This document shows positions 10,087-19,835 of a stretch of DNA of 64,000 nucleotides, in pieces. The stretch comes from Betaproteobacteria bacterium (GTDB taxonomy: Bacteria > Pseudomonadota > Gammaproteobacteria > Burkholderiales > SG8-39): positions 1 through 64,000 of the forward strand of contig CANKAJ010000003.1 of NCBI GenBank assembly GCA_947479645.1. Reading direction: 5' to 3'. The translations under genes were made by a program, and so were the position numbers. Position 1 is the first letter of the stretch; the number at the start of each line of letters is the position of its first letter. The notes under the pieces were generated by a model, which ran no database searches, was not told where the DNA came from, and worked only from the letters and a program-made list of their open reading frames with translations.

Positions 10087-11094
10087 ATGCGGAACTTCAA
10101 AATCGTCGCCACTTACCTCTTGATAACACTGTCTTTGGCATGCTCTGCGCCGGCAAATGCCCAGAAGCCGAGCGGTCTCCCGAACAATTATCCAGCCAAA
10201 CCGGTCAAGGTCATTATTGGCGCATCCGCCGGCGGCGGCACCGACATCCTGGGGCGCCTGGTATTCAAGCACTTGGGCGATGCCTGGAAACACACGTTCA
10301 TCGTGGAAAACAAGGTTTCCGTCATGGGCAGCGCCCTGGCGCTGGATGATGTGGCGAAATCGCTGGCCGATGGTTACACCATGAACGTCGTTTCAGGCAG
10401 CACCTATGTTGGCGCAGCGGTTGTGCACATGATCCCCAAGAACCTGCTGCAGGCGCTGGATCCGATCGCCCAGTTCACCACGCAGGCCTTTGTTCTCGCC
10501 GCCACCAAGTCGCTACCCGCGAATACCGTACCGGAACTGGTGGCCTACGCCAGGAACAATCCGGGCAAACTCAACTACGCGTCATCCGGGCTCGGAGGCA
10601 GCGCTTTTCTTGCCGCGGAGTATTTGAAGCACGAATTTGGCGGCCTGGATATTGCCCATATACCCTACAAGGGCATCGGCCCGGCCTACATCGATCTGAT
10701 CGCCGGGCGCACCCACATCGCCTTCGGCACAACGGTGTCGGCCGTACCCCATGCCCAGAAAGGCACGCTCAAGCTGCTGGCAGTCACCAGCCCCAGGCGC
10801 CTGCCCAACCTGCCTGACGTTCCGACCATGACAGAGTACCGACCCGACTTTGAATACATGTCGTTTTTCGGCGTGGTCGGCCCCGCGGGGATACCCAAAT
10901 CCGTGGTGGCCGCATTGAACAGGCAGATCAACGATATCCTGGCCCTGCCCGAAGTTCAACGCCCATTGGAGGCCGATGGCTCAATGATCGTGCGCACCAC
11001 GCCGGAGAATTTTCAGAAAGAACTGGTGCGCTTCGTCAACCAGGCCGAGAAACTGGTGCGTGAAGCCAATTTGAACTTGAAACCTGCCAGCTAG
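10087..11094 (+). CDS. Bug/TctC-type tripartite tricarboxylate receptor
   Basis: This periplasmic solute-binding protein is 335 aa, with a signal peptide (hydrophobic LLITLSLACSAPANA) followed by the Bug signature YPAKPVKVIIGASAGGGTDI and later the YKGIGPAYIDLIAGRTHIAF block. Bug receptors bind small carboxylates, and many are orphans lacking TctAB membrane partners; none is nearby here. Two in-frame ATGs occur (10081 and 10087). The perfect AGGAGG at 10075-10080 abuts the first and is spaced 6 nt from the second, so I use the second. The ligand may be a substrate of the enzymes that follow. Confidence 0.9.
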   Translation: MRNFKIVATYLLITLSLACSAPANAQKPSGLPNNYPAKPVKVIIGASAGGGTDILGRLVFKHLGDAWKHTFIVENKVSVMGSALALDDVAKSLADGYTMNVVSGSTYVGAAVVHMIPKNLLQALDPIAQFTTQAFVLAATKSLPANTVPELVAYARNNPGKLNYASSGLGGSAFLAAEYLKHEFGGLDIAHIPYKGIGPAYIDLIAGRTHIAFGTTVSAVPHAQKGTLKLLAVTSPRRLPNLPDVPTMTEYRPDFEYMSFFGVVGPAGIPKSVVAALNRQINDILALPEVQRPLEADGSMIVRTTPENFQKELVRFVNQAEKLVREANLNLKPAS

Positions 11095-11230
11095 TCCCAA
11101 TTGCGACCATCATCCTCTGCGAGGCGGCGCGCAACCTTGGGCTTGCCGAATCGCTGGTTCCGGCGCCAGCACCCCATGCAGTAAGAGTGGCACACAGCGT
11201 GCGCACAAATGCTCATCGTGGCATCATACG

Positions 11231-11247
11231 GCCGTAATTTTTACGGC
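11231..11247. promoter_or_regulatory. Palindrome upstream of the FAH-family gene
   Basis: GCCGTAA and TTACGGC flank a TTT centre. The site lies about 57 nt before the FAH start codon and 137 nt after the Bug stop. It could be an operator, or a weak terminator for the receptor gene. Confidence 0.3.
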
Positions 11248-11303
11248 TGCGAGACGGCCTGCTCGGCTGCCTGCAAATAACATCAAAAACCCGGAGGGAA
11301 GTA

Positions 11304-12233
11304 ATGAAGATTCTATTTTTCGATGATTACAAGCTCGGCGTAGTCAAGGGAGACAATGTCGTCGACGTAACCCAGGCAGTCAGCGATATCCCGCGCCTGG
11401 GCCCCCACGATCTCATCAATGGCCTGATCGAAAAATTTTCCGATTACCGCACGAAACTGGAGGCAGCCGCAGCCGCTGGCACTGGTGTTCCGCTATCGAG
11501 CGTCAAGATTCGCCCGCCACTGCCCAGGCCCATCAATATTGACTGCATGGCCGTCAACTACATGGAAGATGGCACCAAGTCGGAACCCTCGCCAATCAAC
11601 GCGTTTCACAAATCACCCAGTTCCATCATCGGCGACGGCGATACCATGGTGTTCACGGACATCCCGGCCATCAGCTTTGAAGGTGAGGCGGAAATCGCCG
11701 TCGTGATTGGCAAGCGCGCCAGCAATGTCAAGGCCGCTCAGGCCATGGACTATATTTTTGGCTACGTCAATTTCATTGATGGTTCGGCACGCGGGCTTCT
11801 GCCCTCCAACAATACCTTCTTTCAAATGAAGTCACGCGAGACTTTCGGCCCCATCGGCCCTTATCTGGTGACTGCCGATGAAATTTCCGATCCTCACAAC
11901 TTGCAAGTACGACTGTGGGTCAATGGCGGCCTGAAGCAGAACTACAACACCAGTGACATGGCCCACAATATTCCCAAGTGCATCGAATGGGTGACCTCAA
12001 TTCACACCCTGCATCCGGGAGATATTCTGGCCATGGGCACCAACCATCGCGGTCTCAGCAGCTTCCACGATGGCGACAAGATCGAACTGGAGGTGGACGG
12101 ACTGGGGCGCCTGCACGTCAATTGCCGTGATGAACTCAAGCGCACCTGGGCCAGGGAAACCCGGCTTGAACGCGCCCAGAAGGGATTGCCAGGCCCAAGC
12201 CAGCAATTGACTGGCAAATACGCAAAGACATAA
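11304..12233 (+). CDS. Fumarylacetoacetate hydrolase family protein
   Basis: This 309-aa protein has the FAH catalytic core: metal-ligand pair in FEGEAEIAVVIG, the FGYVNFIDGSARG loop with the third acidic ligand, and the late GDILAMGTNHRG segment. Family members hydrolyse or decarboxylate 1,3-dicarbonyl or 2-oxo acids at the end of aromatic degradation; the exact substrate cannot be told. A good GGAGGGA site precedes the ATG. The gene follows a Bug receptor and is separated from the convergent amidohydrolase by a strong hairpin, so receptor and hydrolase may be one unit. Confidence 0.9.
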   Translation: MKILFFDDYKLGVVKGDNVVDVTQAVSDIPRLGPHDLINGLIEKFSDYRTKLEAAAAAGTGVPLSSVKIRPPLPRPINIDCMAVNYMEDGTKSEPSPINAFHKSPSSIIGDGDTMVFTDIPAISFEGEAEIAVVIGKRASNVKAAQAMDYIFGYVNFIDGSARGLLPSNNTFFQMKSRETFGPIGPYLVTADEISDPHNLQVRLWVNGGLKQNYNTSDMAHNIPKCIEWVTSIHTLHPGDILAMGTNHRGLSSFHDGDKIELEVDGLGRLHVNCRDELKRTWARETRLERAQKGLPGPSQQLTGKYAKT

Positions 12234-12300
12234 GTAAACACTGAACAAGTCTGAACACTGGAGAAAGCGTGCACAGTGTTTACTCTTAAGCGGGGGATAG

Positions 12301-12333
12301 ACAAGGGGGCGTCACCCCCTTGTTCAGTAATTC
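12301..12333. repeat. Dispersed hairpin repeat, copy 1
   Basis: ACAAGGGGG and CCCCCTTGT form a 9-bp stem around CGTCA, followed by TTCAGTAATTC. The CCCCCT(T/G)GTTCAGTAATTC tail recurs at 15711-15739, in both cases just beyond a gene end. Confidence 0.6.
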
Positions 12334-12382
12334 CGTAACGTTTATCACGATTGAAAGGATTGCCCCTCAATCGGCCTGAACA

Positions 12383-12424
12383 AACGTGCCATTTCAGATG
12401 ATGCTGAAATGGCACGTTGCTTTT
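12383..12424. terminator. Bidirectional terminator between convergent genes
   Basis: A 15-bp perfect stem (AACGTGCCATTTCAG with its complement, loop ATGATG) is followed on the plus strand by GCTTTT and on the minus strand by TTTGTT. It lies between the FAH gene (plus) and the amidohydrolase (minus), and can serve both. Confidence 0.8.
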
Positions 12425-12489
12425 AGCACGTCTGATTACCGCTTCAATCGGCTGGCGATTTCCGTCAGCGCTGCTGTGCGGCGAGAACC

Positions 12490-13995
12490 TCAGGCCGCCT
12501 TCGCACTTGATGGCGTTACCGAAAGCCTGTCCAGTTCGGACTTCACCTGTGCTTCGACGACACTGCCCTTGAAGAAGTCCGGATTCATCCCGCCATGCAG
12601 TTTTACAATGTTCGAAAAAGTGAATTCGCGGAAGTCCTGATCGGTCAGATGTCCCTTCTCCAGCGACTCGAACACCTCCGGCACGACCTCATCAATGTGA
12701 TGCACATCCCAGTGCCCGATGTCTGAACTGAATATTGCCTTGAGCCTTACCTTCATCCTGGGATCGAACGCAAACATGGTCGTAGGGTCATCCGCCTCGC
12801 AGCCGAAGTAGAAATTACGGCTGTACAACTCGGCAATTTCCCGTTTGCTGCTGATCGGGCCGAGGTGACTGAAGTCATCGTAATGCTCTTTCTCCCTCTC
12901 GCTCAGATAGACCGGATCGGCGCCATGCTTGTTCCACTCAATGCTGTTGAAAATATCGTCAATTCTTTCTTTCATGCGCGGCCCGCCGTATTGCTCGATC
13001 AACTTGCGCAATTCGGGCAGATCCAGATTGGATGGGCGCAGATTCTTTTGCATCGCCGCCCAATTGCGCTTTTCCCAATGACCTTGCAAATCACAGCACA
13101 ATGACGTTCCCCAACCCATCCCGCCCTCAAGAAATGCGAAATTCAAGGTCGGGAAGCGCTTGACGACGCCCCCCAGAAAGACCGCCTTGGCAAAGGTATG
13201 GTTGCCATTGGCAAAGTGGTCAATGTGATTGTAGACATCGTTGCTCCACGACATGCGATCCGGCCAGTCGCGACTGCCGCCATGCGCCGTCACTGCAATA
13301 TTCAGGTCAACGAAGGTCTGCCACAGCGGATCGTAGTCATACTGATTATCAAGGCCCAGTGCTTCAATGTAGTACGGTGCCAGCACCTTCTTGTAATACG
13401 ACGAAGCCTCCTGCGCGGCCTGATCGCTGGCGGAAGGGATGGTTCTCGGAAAGGCCCCAACGAGCATGATGGCTTTTATGCCCATCTCCTGCTTCAGGAA
13501 TTTGGCCTCGGCGATCGCCTCCTCCGGCGTAATCGGCGCGATGACGCCAACCGGAGCAAAACGATCCTCGTAGCCGGCAAAATAATCGCGGGTCATGATG
13601 TTGTACGCCCGCACCACGGCCTTGCGCAGGTCTTCGCCCGGTGTGCGATGGATGTTCAAGCCGATGGACGGATACATCAAGGCAAAATCAATGCCCAGTT
13701 CATCCATGCGCTCTCTGAGCAGACTCGGCATCATGATCGTGGCGCGGTCACGCGTGTTGCTCGGACTGAGCCACCAGGCGGCGCGCCGCATCCGTTGGTG
13801 CTTGCGCTGATCATCGGTGGCCTCATACCAGTTGCGATGCCCCTCGGAAAACTTGGCATACCGTTCCGCCATCTTGGGGCCCGCCACCGATCGCACATAA
13901 TCAATCAGTACCGGCATCGACTCTACCCAATGCCCATCACCATCGATAATGGGATGCTTTATCTGTTGACGAATCTTTTGCGCTTCGGTTGCCAT
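12490..13995 (-). CDS. Amidohydrolase-family metalloenzyme
   Basis: This 501-aa member of the amidohydrolase_2 (PF04909-like) group has an N-terminal metal-site segment HPIIDGDGHWVE, a central AVTAHGGSRD, FLEGGMGW near the barrel end, and a C-terminal FSSDIGHWD that fits the catalytic Asp/His strand. Relatives decarboxylate or hydrolyse aromatic-ring fission products. I start at MATEAQ because GGAGGAG lies 6 nt upstream; an ATG 57 nt earlier lacks a site. It is convergent with the FAH gene and co-directional with the CoA transferase upstream. Confidence 0.88.
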   Translation of the reverse strand: MATEAQKIRQQIKHPIIDGDGHWVESMPVLIDYVRSVAGPKMAERYAKFSEGHRNWYEATDDQRKHQRMRRAAWWLSPSNTRDRATIMMPSLLRERMDELGIDFALMYPSIGLNIHRTPGEDLRKAVVRAYNIMTRDYFAGYEDRFAPVGVIAPITPEEAIAEAKFLKQEMGIKAIMLVGAFPRTIPSASDQAAQEASSYYKKVLAPYYIEALGLDNQYDYDPLWQTFVDLNIAVTAHGGSRDWPDRMSWSNDVYNHIDHFANGNHTFAKAVFLGGVVKRFPTLNFAFLEGGMGWGTSLCCDLQGHWEKRNWAAMQKNLRPSNLDLPELRKLIEQYGGPRMKERIDDIFNSIEWNKHGADPVYLSEREKEHYDDFSHLGPISSKREIAELYSRNFYFGCEADDPTTMFAFDPRMKVRLKAIFSSDIGHWDVHHIDEVVPEVFESLEKGHLTDQDFREFTFSNIVKLHGGMNPDFFKGSVVEAQVKSELDRLSVTPSSAKAA

Positions 13996-14268
13996 TGCCA
14001 CTCCTCCGGAATTGTTCTGCGAATTATTGTATTTGGCTGCCGACATCTTCAATACGGCAGAATTTGCTTATTGCCAATGCTCGTCCAGGTTGCGCGCTCC
14101 CTTGCCATCGGACACAAATATCCGGAAATTGCTGTACTTTCTGGAAAATTGATGACGACCGGCACGGCTGGAAATCATGACCCCATGGGACGGACAACGT
14201 GCAGTCATGCGCCGCAAATATTAACCGAGCGGTGAATGACTGACAACGATTGACTCGATTCCACCTCC

Positions 14269-15501
14269 CTATACAACCCCTCTTGTTTTGAGCGATGCAA
14301 TACGCTCAGCATCCATTCCAAGAATACCGGCCAATACTTCCTCGGTATGCTGCCCGAGCAACGGTGGCGGTAGTTGGTAAGTGACAGGCGTGCGGGAAAA
14401 ACGGATGGGATTGGCCAGCACGCGCAAGTCGGCCGCCAGCGGGTGCGGCAGTTCGACGGTAACACCGCGCTGAACCGCATGCGGTTCAGCAAATGCCTGT
14501 TCAAAATCATTGACCGGTGATGCCGGCACACTGGCGCCCTTGCACAGGGACAATACCTCGCCCGAATCGCGCGATGCCACCAGTGCCTGCAGCGCCGGTT
14601 GCAATTCGCGGATATTCTTCCTGCGCTCGCTCGCAATCCGGTAACGCGCATCTTCGGCCAGTTGCGGCGCACCGAGCGCTCCACAAAACCGCCTGAAGTG
14701 CTCGTCGGTATTGCAGGTAACGATAATGGCCCGGTCGGCGCAATCCAGCAGCGTGCTCAACCATGCGTTGGTCAGGTGCATATTGCCCTGCCGTGGCTCA
14801 ACCTTGCGCGTCACCAGATAATCCTGCGCTTTCAGCGCCATTGAGGCCATGGCAACGTCGAGCAGCGCCAGATCGATATGCTGACCCAGCCCCGATCGGG
14901 TTCGCTCCTGCAAGGCGACGACCACGGCCATGGCCGCATACAGCCCCGACATGAAATCGGCGACCTGATAGCCCACCTTCATCGGCCCCGCTCCCGGTTC
15001 GCCATCAGGTATGCCGGTAATGCCCATGATACCGCTCTGGGCCTGAAACACTGCGTCATATCCGGGTTGCCTCGACTGAGGCCCGGTCTGTCCAAATCCG
15101 GTCAGAGAACAATAGATGAGCCGAGGGTTATCCGCCTTGAGACTTTCATAATCCAGCCCGTATTGGGCCAGCGTTCCAGGAATGAAGTTCTCCAGAAAAA
15201 TATCGGACTTCGCCACAAGGCTGCGCACGATTTCCTGGCCTTCCTTCATGGAAAAATCGACGGTCACCGATTTTTTGTTGCGGTTGGCCGCCATATAGCC
15301 TGCTCGGTTTGAGTCGCGATCCGGCCCCGGCTCGCCAGGAAGATAGGCACCGCTTGCGCGAGATTGATCGCCCTCTCCAGTCCTCTCGATCTTGATGACC
15401 TCGGCACCGAAATCCCCCAGAGCCTGCCCGGCCAGCGGAAGTGCCAGCACACGCGCGAGTTCCACTACGCGCACACCTTCCAGGCATGTTGTGCTCGACA
15501 T
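14269..15501 (-). CDS. CaiB/BaiF family CoA transferase
   Basis: This 410-aa type III CoA transferase has the N-terminal signature GVRVVELARVLALPLAGQ followed by LGDFGAEVIKIE, the NRNKKSVTVDFSMKEGQE block, and a C-terminal LGQHTEEVLAGILG. Such enzymes move CoA between carboxylic acids to activate a substrate. The start at MSSTTCLEG follows AAAAGGA; the frame is open a further 70 codons upstream without family similarity. About 270 nt separate it from the amidohydrolase downstream. In that gap I see no gene or strong hairpin. Confidence 0.92.
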   Translation of the reverse strand: MSSTTCLEGVRVVELARVLALPLAGQALGDFGAEVIKIERTGEGDQSRASGAYLPGEPGPDRDSNRAGYMAANRNKKSVTVDFSMKEGQEIVRSLVAKSDIFLENFIPGTLAQYGLDYESLKADNPRLIYCSLTGFGQTGPQSRQPGYDAVFQAQSGIMGITGIPDGEPGAGPMKVGYQVADFMSGLYAAMAVVVALQERTRSGLGQHIDLALLDVAMASMALKAQDYLVTRKVEPRQGNMHLTNAWLSTLLDCADRAIIVTCNTDEHFRRFCGALGAPQLAEDARYRIASERRKNIRELQPALQALVASRDSGEVLSLCKGASVPASPVNDFEQAFAEPHAVQRGVTVELPHPLAADLRVLANPIRFSRTPVTYQLPPPLLGQHTEEVLAGILGMDAERIASLKTRGVV

Positions 15502-15710
15502 CGAATATCCTTTTCTTGATTTTTTACAGGGAATAAAAAAGGCTGCTCGCTCAAATCTGGAAGTTCGATACGCTTTCGGATGCCAGTGAATTCTTTGTCT
15601 GGAAAAAGTCTTCCAGAATTGAATTTCTCGGAATTTCCAGGAAAACCCTGAATGGATCTCGAGTCTTGAGAAAGCATACCCAGCGCTTCCACCAAAATGG
15701 AGAATATGCA

Positions 15711-15739
15711 TGGGGACGTGCCCCCTGGTTCAGTAATTC
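15711..15739. repeat. Dispersed hairpin repeat, copy 2
   Basis: GGGGACGTGCCCC forms a short hairpin and is followed by CCTGGTTCAGTAATTC, matching the element at 12301-12333. It ends at the stop codon of the monooxygenase gene and may assist termination on the minus strand. Confidence 0.55.
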
Positions 15740-15740
15740 T

Positions 15741-16754
15741 CTAGGCTTGGCTGTCCAGTCCGAACTCCTGCGCCAGCAGTTCGTATGAACGATGACGCGC
15801 AGCGGGTTCGTAGGTCCAGGTTACGATCACCAATTCGTCCAGATTGAGGCGCTCGGCCAACTCCCTCAATTTTGCTGAGACTTGCCCGGAAGACCCGACA
15901 ATGGCCCGCTTATTGAGCTTTCCGATAATGACCTGCTCTTGCGGCGTTCGGATGCTCGCAGCCGCCTCGTCAGGACTCACCAGTGGATCACGTAACCCCT
16001 TCTCAAAACCAAGGCGCCAGTGCTCGCGCGTCTTGAACAGATGCCTTGCCTGCGCTTCTGAATCAGCAGCCAGCGCCCAAACACAAATCGTTGCAATGGG
16101 CTCAGGATAACGAGGACTCGGACGGTAATTGCGCCGATAAAGATCCAAGGCCTGCTCAACGCCCTTGCCCTCGCTGAAGAAGTAGGCAAATGCATAAGGC
16201 AAACCGAAATACGCCGCGAGGTGCGCGCCGTAATCGGAGCTGCCAAGGATCCACATTTGCGGGCTGGTTGGACCTTGCGGATGCGCGCCAATGCGCTGGA
16301 ACGGATGACCTTCGGGAAGCGGTGTTCCGGACACCCAGTCTTGCAGATCGCGTATTTGACGCGGAAACTCTTCGAGCACATTGCCTGGATTGGAATTCAA
16401 CGCATAGGCAGTCAATTGGTCGGAACCCGGTGCACGCCCGATACCAAGATCAATGCGCCCAGGCGCGATCCCTTCCAACACACGAAACTGCTCTGCCACT
16501 TTCAATGCGGAATAATGCGGAAGCATGACACCCGCGCTACCGACGCGAATACGCTGCGTGGTGGCAGCGATGGCTGCCATGAGTATTTCAGGAGCCGAGC
16601 CGACAATACTGCCGCTATTGTGATGTTCGGATACCCAGAATCGGTTGTACCCCAACGCATCGCAGTGGCGGGCGAGTGCGAGGGTTTCCCTGATGGCGGC
16701 CTGCTGACCGCGCCCCTTTGACGCTGTGGATTGATCGAGAACTGACAACCTCAT
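15741..16754 (-). CDS. LLM-class flavin-dependent oxidoreductase
   Basis: This 337-aa luciferase-like protein matches the MsnO8-type group: it opens MRLSVLDQSTASKGRG, and has GYNRFWVSEHHN, RIRVGSAGVMLPHYSALKVAEQF and the APGRIDLGIGRAPG loop. Family members use reduced flavin from a separate reductase, or F420, to oxidise a substrate; none can be assigned. No reductase is adjacent. It is co-directional with the CoA transferase downstream, about 240 nt away, with a repeat element between them, so co-transcription is uncertain. Confidence 0.9.
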   Translation of the reverse strand: MRLSVLDQSTASKGRGQQAAIRETLALARHCDALGYNRFWVSEHHNSGSIVGSAPEILMAAIAATTQRIRVGSAGVMLPHYSALKVAEQFRVLEGIAPGRIDLGIGRAPGSDQLTAYALNSNPGNVLEEFPRQIRDLQDWVSGTPLPEGHPFQRIGAHPQGPTSPQMWILGSSDYGAHLAAYFGLPYAFAYFFSEGKGVEQALDLYRRNYRPSPRYPEPIATICVWALAADSEAQARHLFKTREHWRLGFEKGLRDPLVSPDEAAASIRTPQEQVIIGKLNKRAIVGSSGQVSAKLRELAERLNLDELVIVTWTYEPAARHRSYELLAQEFGLDSQA

Positions 16755-16984
16755 AGCCGATTCCTGGCTCGCGCTTCTTGGATGGAGGCCCCGTCAGGCG
16801 GGTACGCAAGGGCACCGGAGGCATTCGGGGCAGATTACCAAGCGGGTAAGCACGTTGTGCTTGCCGAACCAGTCACTCGTTCAGAACAACCGGCAGAAAA
16901 ACCGGCCGCCCGCCAGGGATTGCGATGCCCAGGGAATTGCGATGCAATGGGCGGTGAATCCGCCCATCTTCATACAAAACCAGC

Positions 16985-17254
16985 CTAGTTATCCGCCTTG
17001 TTCATGGCCTTGGTTTCTGCCTTGGACTTTCTGCCCGGACTGGCAGGAGGGATATAGCCAGAAACCCGGCACAGCCAACCTTCGCTCGCCTTGCCGCCCT
17101 CAAACCGGGTCAACCTGCACATAATGACATCACCGCTGGCAGCCAAGCCGGAAACGCCCAGACGTACTTTTTCCAGGGAAATTCCCGTTGCTTTCGCGAT
17201 ATCCGAGTCAAGACGTTCGCCGTGTGCTTTCAGATACTTCAGGATTTCATGCAC
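16985..17254 (-). CDS. Small winged-helix DNA-binding-like protein
   Basis: This 89-aa protein has residues 1-45 predicted as a winged helix-turn-helix: MHEILKYLKAHGERLDSDIA, then GISLEKVRLGVSGLAASGD. A short beta wing follows (VIMCRLTRFEGGKASEGWLC), and the tail is Lys/Ala-rich. It may be a small transcriptional regulator. The start is GTG, chosen because AAGGAG lies 8 nt upstream. It stands alone, with no partner gene. Confidence 0.65.
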   Translation of the reverse strand: MHEILKYLKAHGERLDSDIAKATGISLEKVRLGVSGLAASGDVIMCRLTRFEGGKASEGWLCRVSGYIPPASPGRKSKAETKAMNKADN

Positions 17255-17649
17255 CTTGATTACTCCTTCAAAAATAAGCCGCCTTGCGACTCCAAGGCTT
17301 GGGTTTCCGGTACCACTCTCGTCAATTTGACGTGGATAAAGCCAAGCGTGAACTTGCGTCAGAGGCAGGATTCCTTATCCACAAGATCCTGCCTGAAGCG
17401 GCCAGATGTACCGCTCACTGCATTCATTTTGTCCGGCAATCGCCAAATTGAGACCGGCAGGATACGGGGAAGTTCGCGTCCCCGATACCCCAAAAATCAA
17501 ACAATCGTAAGAAAAGTCGGCCAATTCGAGGGAACCTGCGGACGGCATTGAACAGCAGATTCATTCAAATACTTGAAAAATACCCATCAAGTATTTGATA
17601 TAAAAGCACATATACCACTTCAACCGGAAGAAAAACTATCCAGAATTTC
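17255..17649. other. Gene-free interval with DnaA-like boxes and palindromes
   Basis: No coding sequence is supported here. It holds a perfect DnaA box TTATCCACA (17375-17383) inside the loop of a 9-bp inverted repeat AGGCAGGAT/ATCCTGCCT (17363-17394). A one-mismatch box in the opposite orientation lies at 17331-17339. An AT-rich palindrome is at 17565-17598. The interval separates the small winged-helix gene from tRNA-Ser. Confidence 0.5.
17565..17598. repeat. 11-bp perfect inverted repeat, AT-rich
   Basis: TCAAATACTTG (17565-17575) and CAAGTATTTGA (17588-17598) flank a 12-nt loop, about 50 nt beyond the 3' end of tRNA-Ser. No clear T-run follows on the minus strand, so it is an uncertain terminator; it could also be a protein-binding site. 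Confidence 0.5.
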
Positions 17650-17739
17650 TGGCGGAGAGGGAGGGATTCGAACCCTCGACAGAGTTGCCCCTGTGCCACC
17701 TTTCCAGGGTGGTGACTTAAACCGCTCATCCACCTCTCC
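17650..17739 (-). tRNA. tRNA-Ser (GGA)
   Basis: This 90-nt class II tRNA has acceptor arms GGAGAGG and CCTCTCC, an encoded GCCA end, a GGA anticodon in CCCTGGAAAGG, and the long variable arm expected for serine. It reads the UCC/UCU codons. Confidence 0.96.
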
Positions 17740-17864
17740 GAAACTCATCCGTCAGCCGCCAAATACTTGTGCTATCGGGGCCAAAAAGCGCAGTTCCCGG
17801 ACATACGGAACCGCGGAGCATAAACCAGACGCGAACTATGGGCAACTCCGCGTTTGTATCGGAC

Positions 17865-19835
17865 CTAGCTGGTTTCCTTCAACTGATCCAGAATCGCCGG
17901 GTTTTCCAGAGTGGAAACGTCCTGGGTAATGGCCTCGCCTTTGGCGATGGAGCGAAGCAAGCGTCGCATAATCTTGCCGGAGCGGGTCTTCGGCAGGTTT
18001 TCACCAAAACGGATGTCCTTGGGCCTGGCAATCGGGCCAATTTCCTTGGCCACCCAGTCACGCAACTCCTGCGCCACTTTTTTGGCTTCATCGCCGTAAG
18101 GTCGCGCTCCCTTGAGCACCACGAATGCGCAAACCGCCTCTCCGGTCAGATCATCGGGACGCCCTACGACGGCTGCCTCAGCCACCAGCGAAGTATGTGA
18201 AACCAGCGCCGATTCAATCTCCATCGTGCCCAACCGGTGACCAGAGACATTGAGCACATCGTCGATGCGACCCATGATGCGGAAATAGCCATCCTTGTCA
18301 CGGCTTGCGCCATCGCCTGCAAGGTAATACTTCCCCTGAAAGTCGTCAGGGTAATAACTCTTCTTGAATCGGTCCGGGTCGCCCCAGATGGTGCGGATCA
18401 TGGAAGGCCAGGGTCGTTTGATGACCAGAATCCCCCCCTTGCCCTTCTCTAACTCTTGTCCCGTCTCATCAACAATGGCCGCCATGATGCCGGGTAGCGG
18501 CAACGTGCATGATCCCGGTTTTGTCGCCGTAACGCCGGGCAGTGGTGTAATCAGGTGCCCTCCGGTCTCGGTCTGCCACCACGTATCAACAATGGGGCAA
18601 CGCTCGCCACCCACCGTGCGGTGATACCACATCCATGCCTCAGGATTGATTGGCTCCCCCACTGTCCCGAGGATGCGCAGCGACTTGAGGTCATATTTAT
18701 TCGGCAGATCGCCCCCGGCCTTGATTAGCGACCGAATAGCCGTCGGTGCGGTATAGAACACGCTCACCTTGTGATCCTGAATCATCTTCCAGAAACGGCC
18801 CGCATCCGGATAGGTCGGCACACCTTCAAAAATCACCTCAGTCGCCCCCGCGGCCAATGGACCATAGACGATATAGGTATGCCCGGTAACCCAGCCTACA
18901 TCTGCCGTGCACCAGAAAATATCGTCCGGCTTGTAGTCGAACGTCCACTTCATGGTAAGGAGAGCATGCAACAGATAGCCAGCGGTGGAATGTTGCACTC
19001 CCTTGGGTTTGCCCGTCGAACCCGAGGTGTAAAGAATGAAAAGCGGGTGCTCCGCATTGACCCAGGTCGGCTCACATTCGTTTGGTTGGCCCTTTTCGGC
19101 GTCATGCCACCACGCATCCCGCGGCGACTGCATCGGTATCGCCGAACCCGAGCGCTTGTATACGACCACCGTCCGGATGCTGTCGCAACCGCCCATCGCC
19201 AGTGCTTCATCGACGGCGGGCTTGAGCGGAATTTCCCGCCCTCCGCGAAACTGCCCATCCGCAGTAATGACTGCAATGGCGCCGGCATCGATGATGCGCT
19301 CATGCAGGCTCTTGGCGGAGAAACCGCCAAACACCACCGAATGGGTTGCAGCAATCCGTGCACATGCCTGCATCGCGACCACGGCCTCAATCGACATCGG
19401 CATGTAGATCAGCACGCGGTCACCCTTGCCAACGCCCCTGGCCTTCAGCGCATTGGCAAAGGTGCACACGCGGTGATACAGATCCTTGTACGAGATCTGT
19501 GTAATCTTGCCGTCATCGGCTTCAAAAATCAGCGCAATCTTGTCCGGCTGCGTCTTCAGATGACGATCGAGACAGTTATATGACGCATTGGTCTCGCCGT
19601 CATAGAACCACCTGAAGAAAGGTGCGTTCGATTCATCCAGCACCTTGCTGAAAGGCTTGTGCCAAAGAATATTTTCGCGCGCGAGTCGCGCCCAGAACCC
19701 CTCGAAATCGCGGTCAGCCTCGTCGCAAAGCGCCTGATAGGCAGGCATGCCCGAGATATTGGCCTGCTTGACGAACTCCGGCGAAGGTGGGAACAGCCGG
19801 TCCTCCTGCAAAACCGATTCGATGGTGGCGGACAT
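17865..19835 (-). CDS. acs: Acetyl-CoA synthetase
   Basis: This 656-aa AMP-forming enzyme activates acetate to acetyl-CoA. It has the phosphate-binding loop [11 protein letters not shown], the acetate-pocket WWQTETGGH, the hinge [15 protein letters not shown] and the adenylation lysine Lys621 in TRSGKIMRR, the usual target of acetylation control. Length matches the Acs family. AAGGAG precedes the ATG. The quinone oxidoreductase upstream is on the same strand about 120 nt away. tRNA-Ser lies downstream. Confidence 0.97.
   Translation of the reverse strand: MSATIESVLQEDRLFPPSPEFVKQANISGMPAYQALCDEADRDFEGFWARLARENILWHKPFSKVLDESNAPFFRWFYDGETNASYNCLDRHLKTQPDKIALIFEADDGKITQISYKDLYHRVCTFANALKARGVGKGDRVLIYMPMSIEAVVAMQACARIAATHSVVFGGFSAKSLHERIIDAGAIAVITADGQFRGGREIPLKPAVDEALAMGGCDSIRTVVVYKRSGSAIPMQSPRDAWWHDAEKGQPNECEPTWVNAEHPLFILYTSGSTGKPKGVQHSTAGYLLHALLTMKWTFDYKPDDIFWCTADVGWVTGHTYIVYGPLAAGATEVIFEGVPTYPDAGRFWKMIQDHKVSVFYTAPTAIRSLIKAGGDLPNKYDLKSLRILGTVGEPINPEAWMWYHRTVGGERCPIVDTWWQTETGGHLITPLPGVTATKPGSCTLPLPGIMAAIVDETGQELEKGKGGILVIKRPWPSMIRTIWGDPDRFKKSYYPDDFQGKYYLAGDGASRDKDGYFRIMGRIDDVLNVSGHRLGTMEIESALVSHTSLVAEAAVVGRPDDLTGEAVCAFVVLKGARPYGDEAKKVAQELRDWVAKEIGPIARPKDIRFGENLPKTRSGKIMRRLLRSIAKGEAITQDVSTLENPAILDQLKETS

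Noticed and set aside
17640..17652. CCAGAATTTCTGG palindrome at the tRNA-Ser 3' end
   Set aside because: It overlaps the CCA end of the tRNA and is short enough to be incidental.
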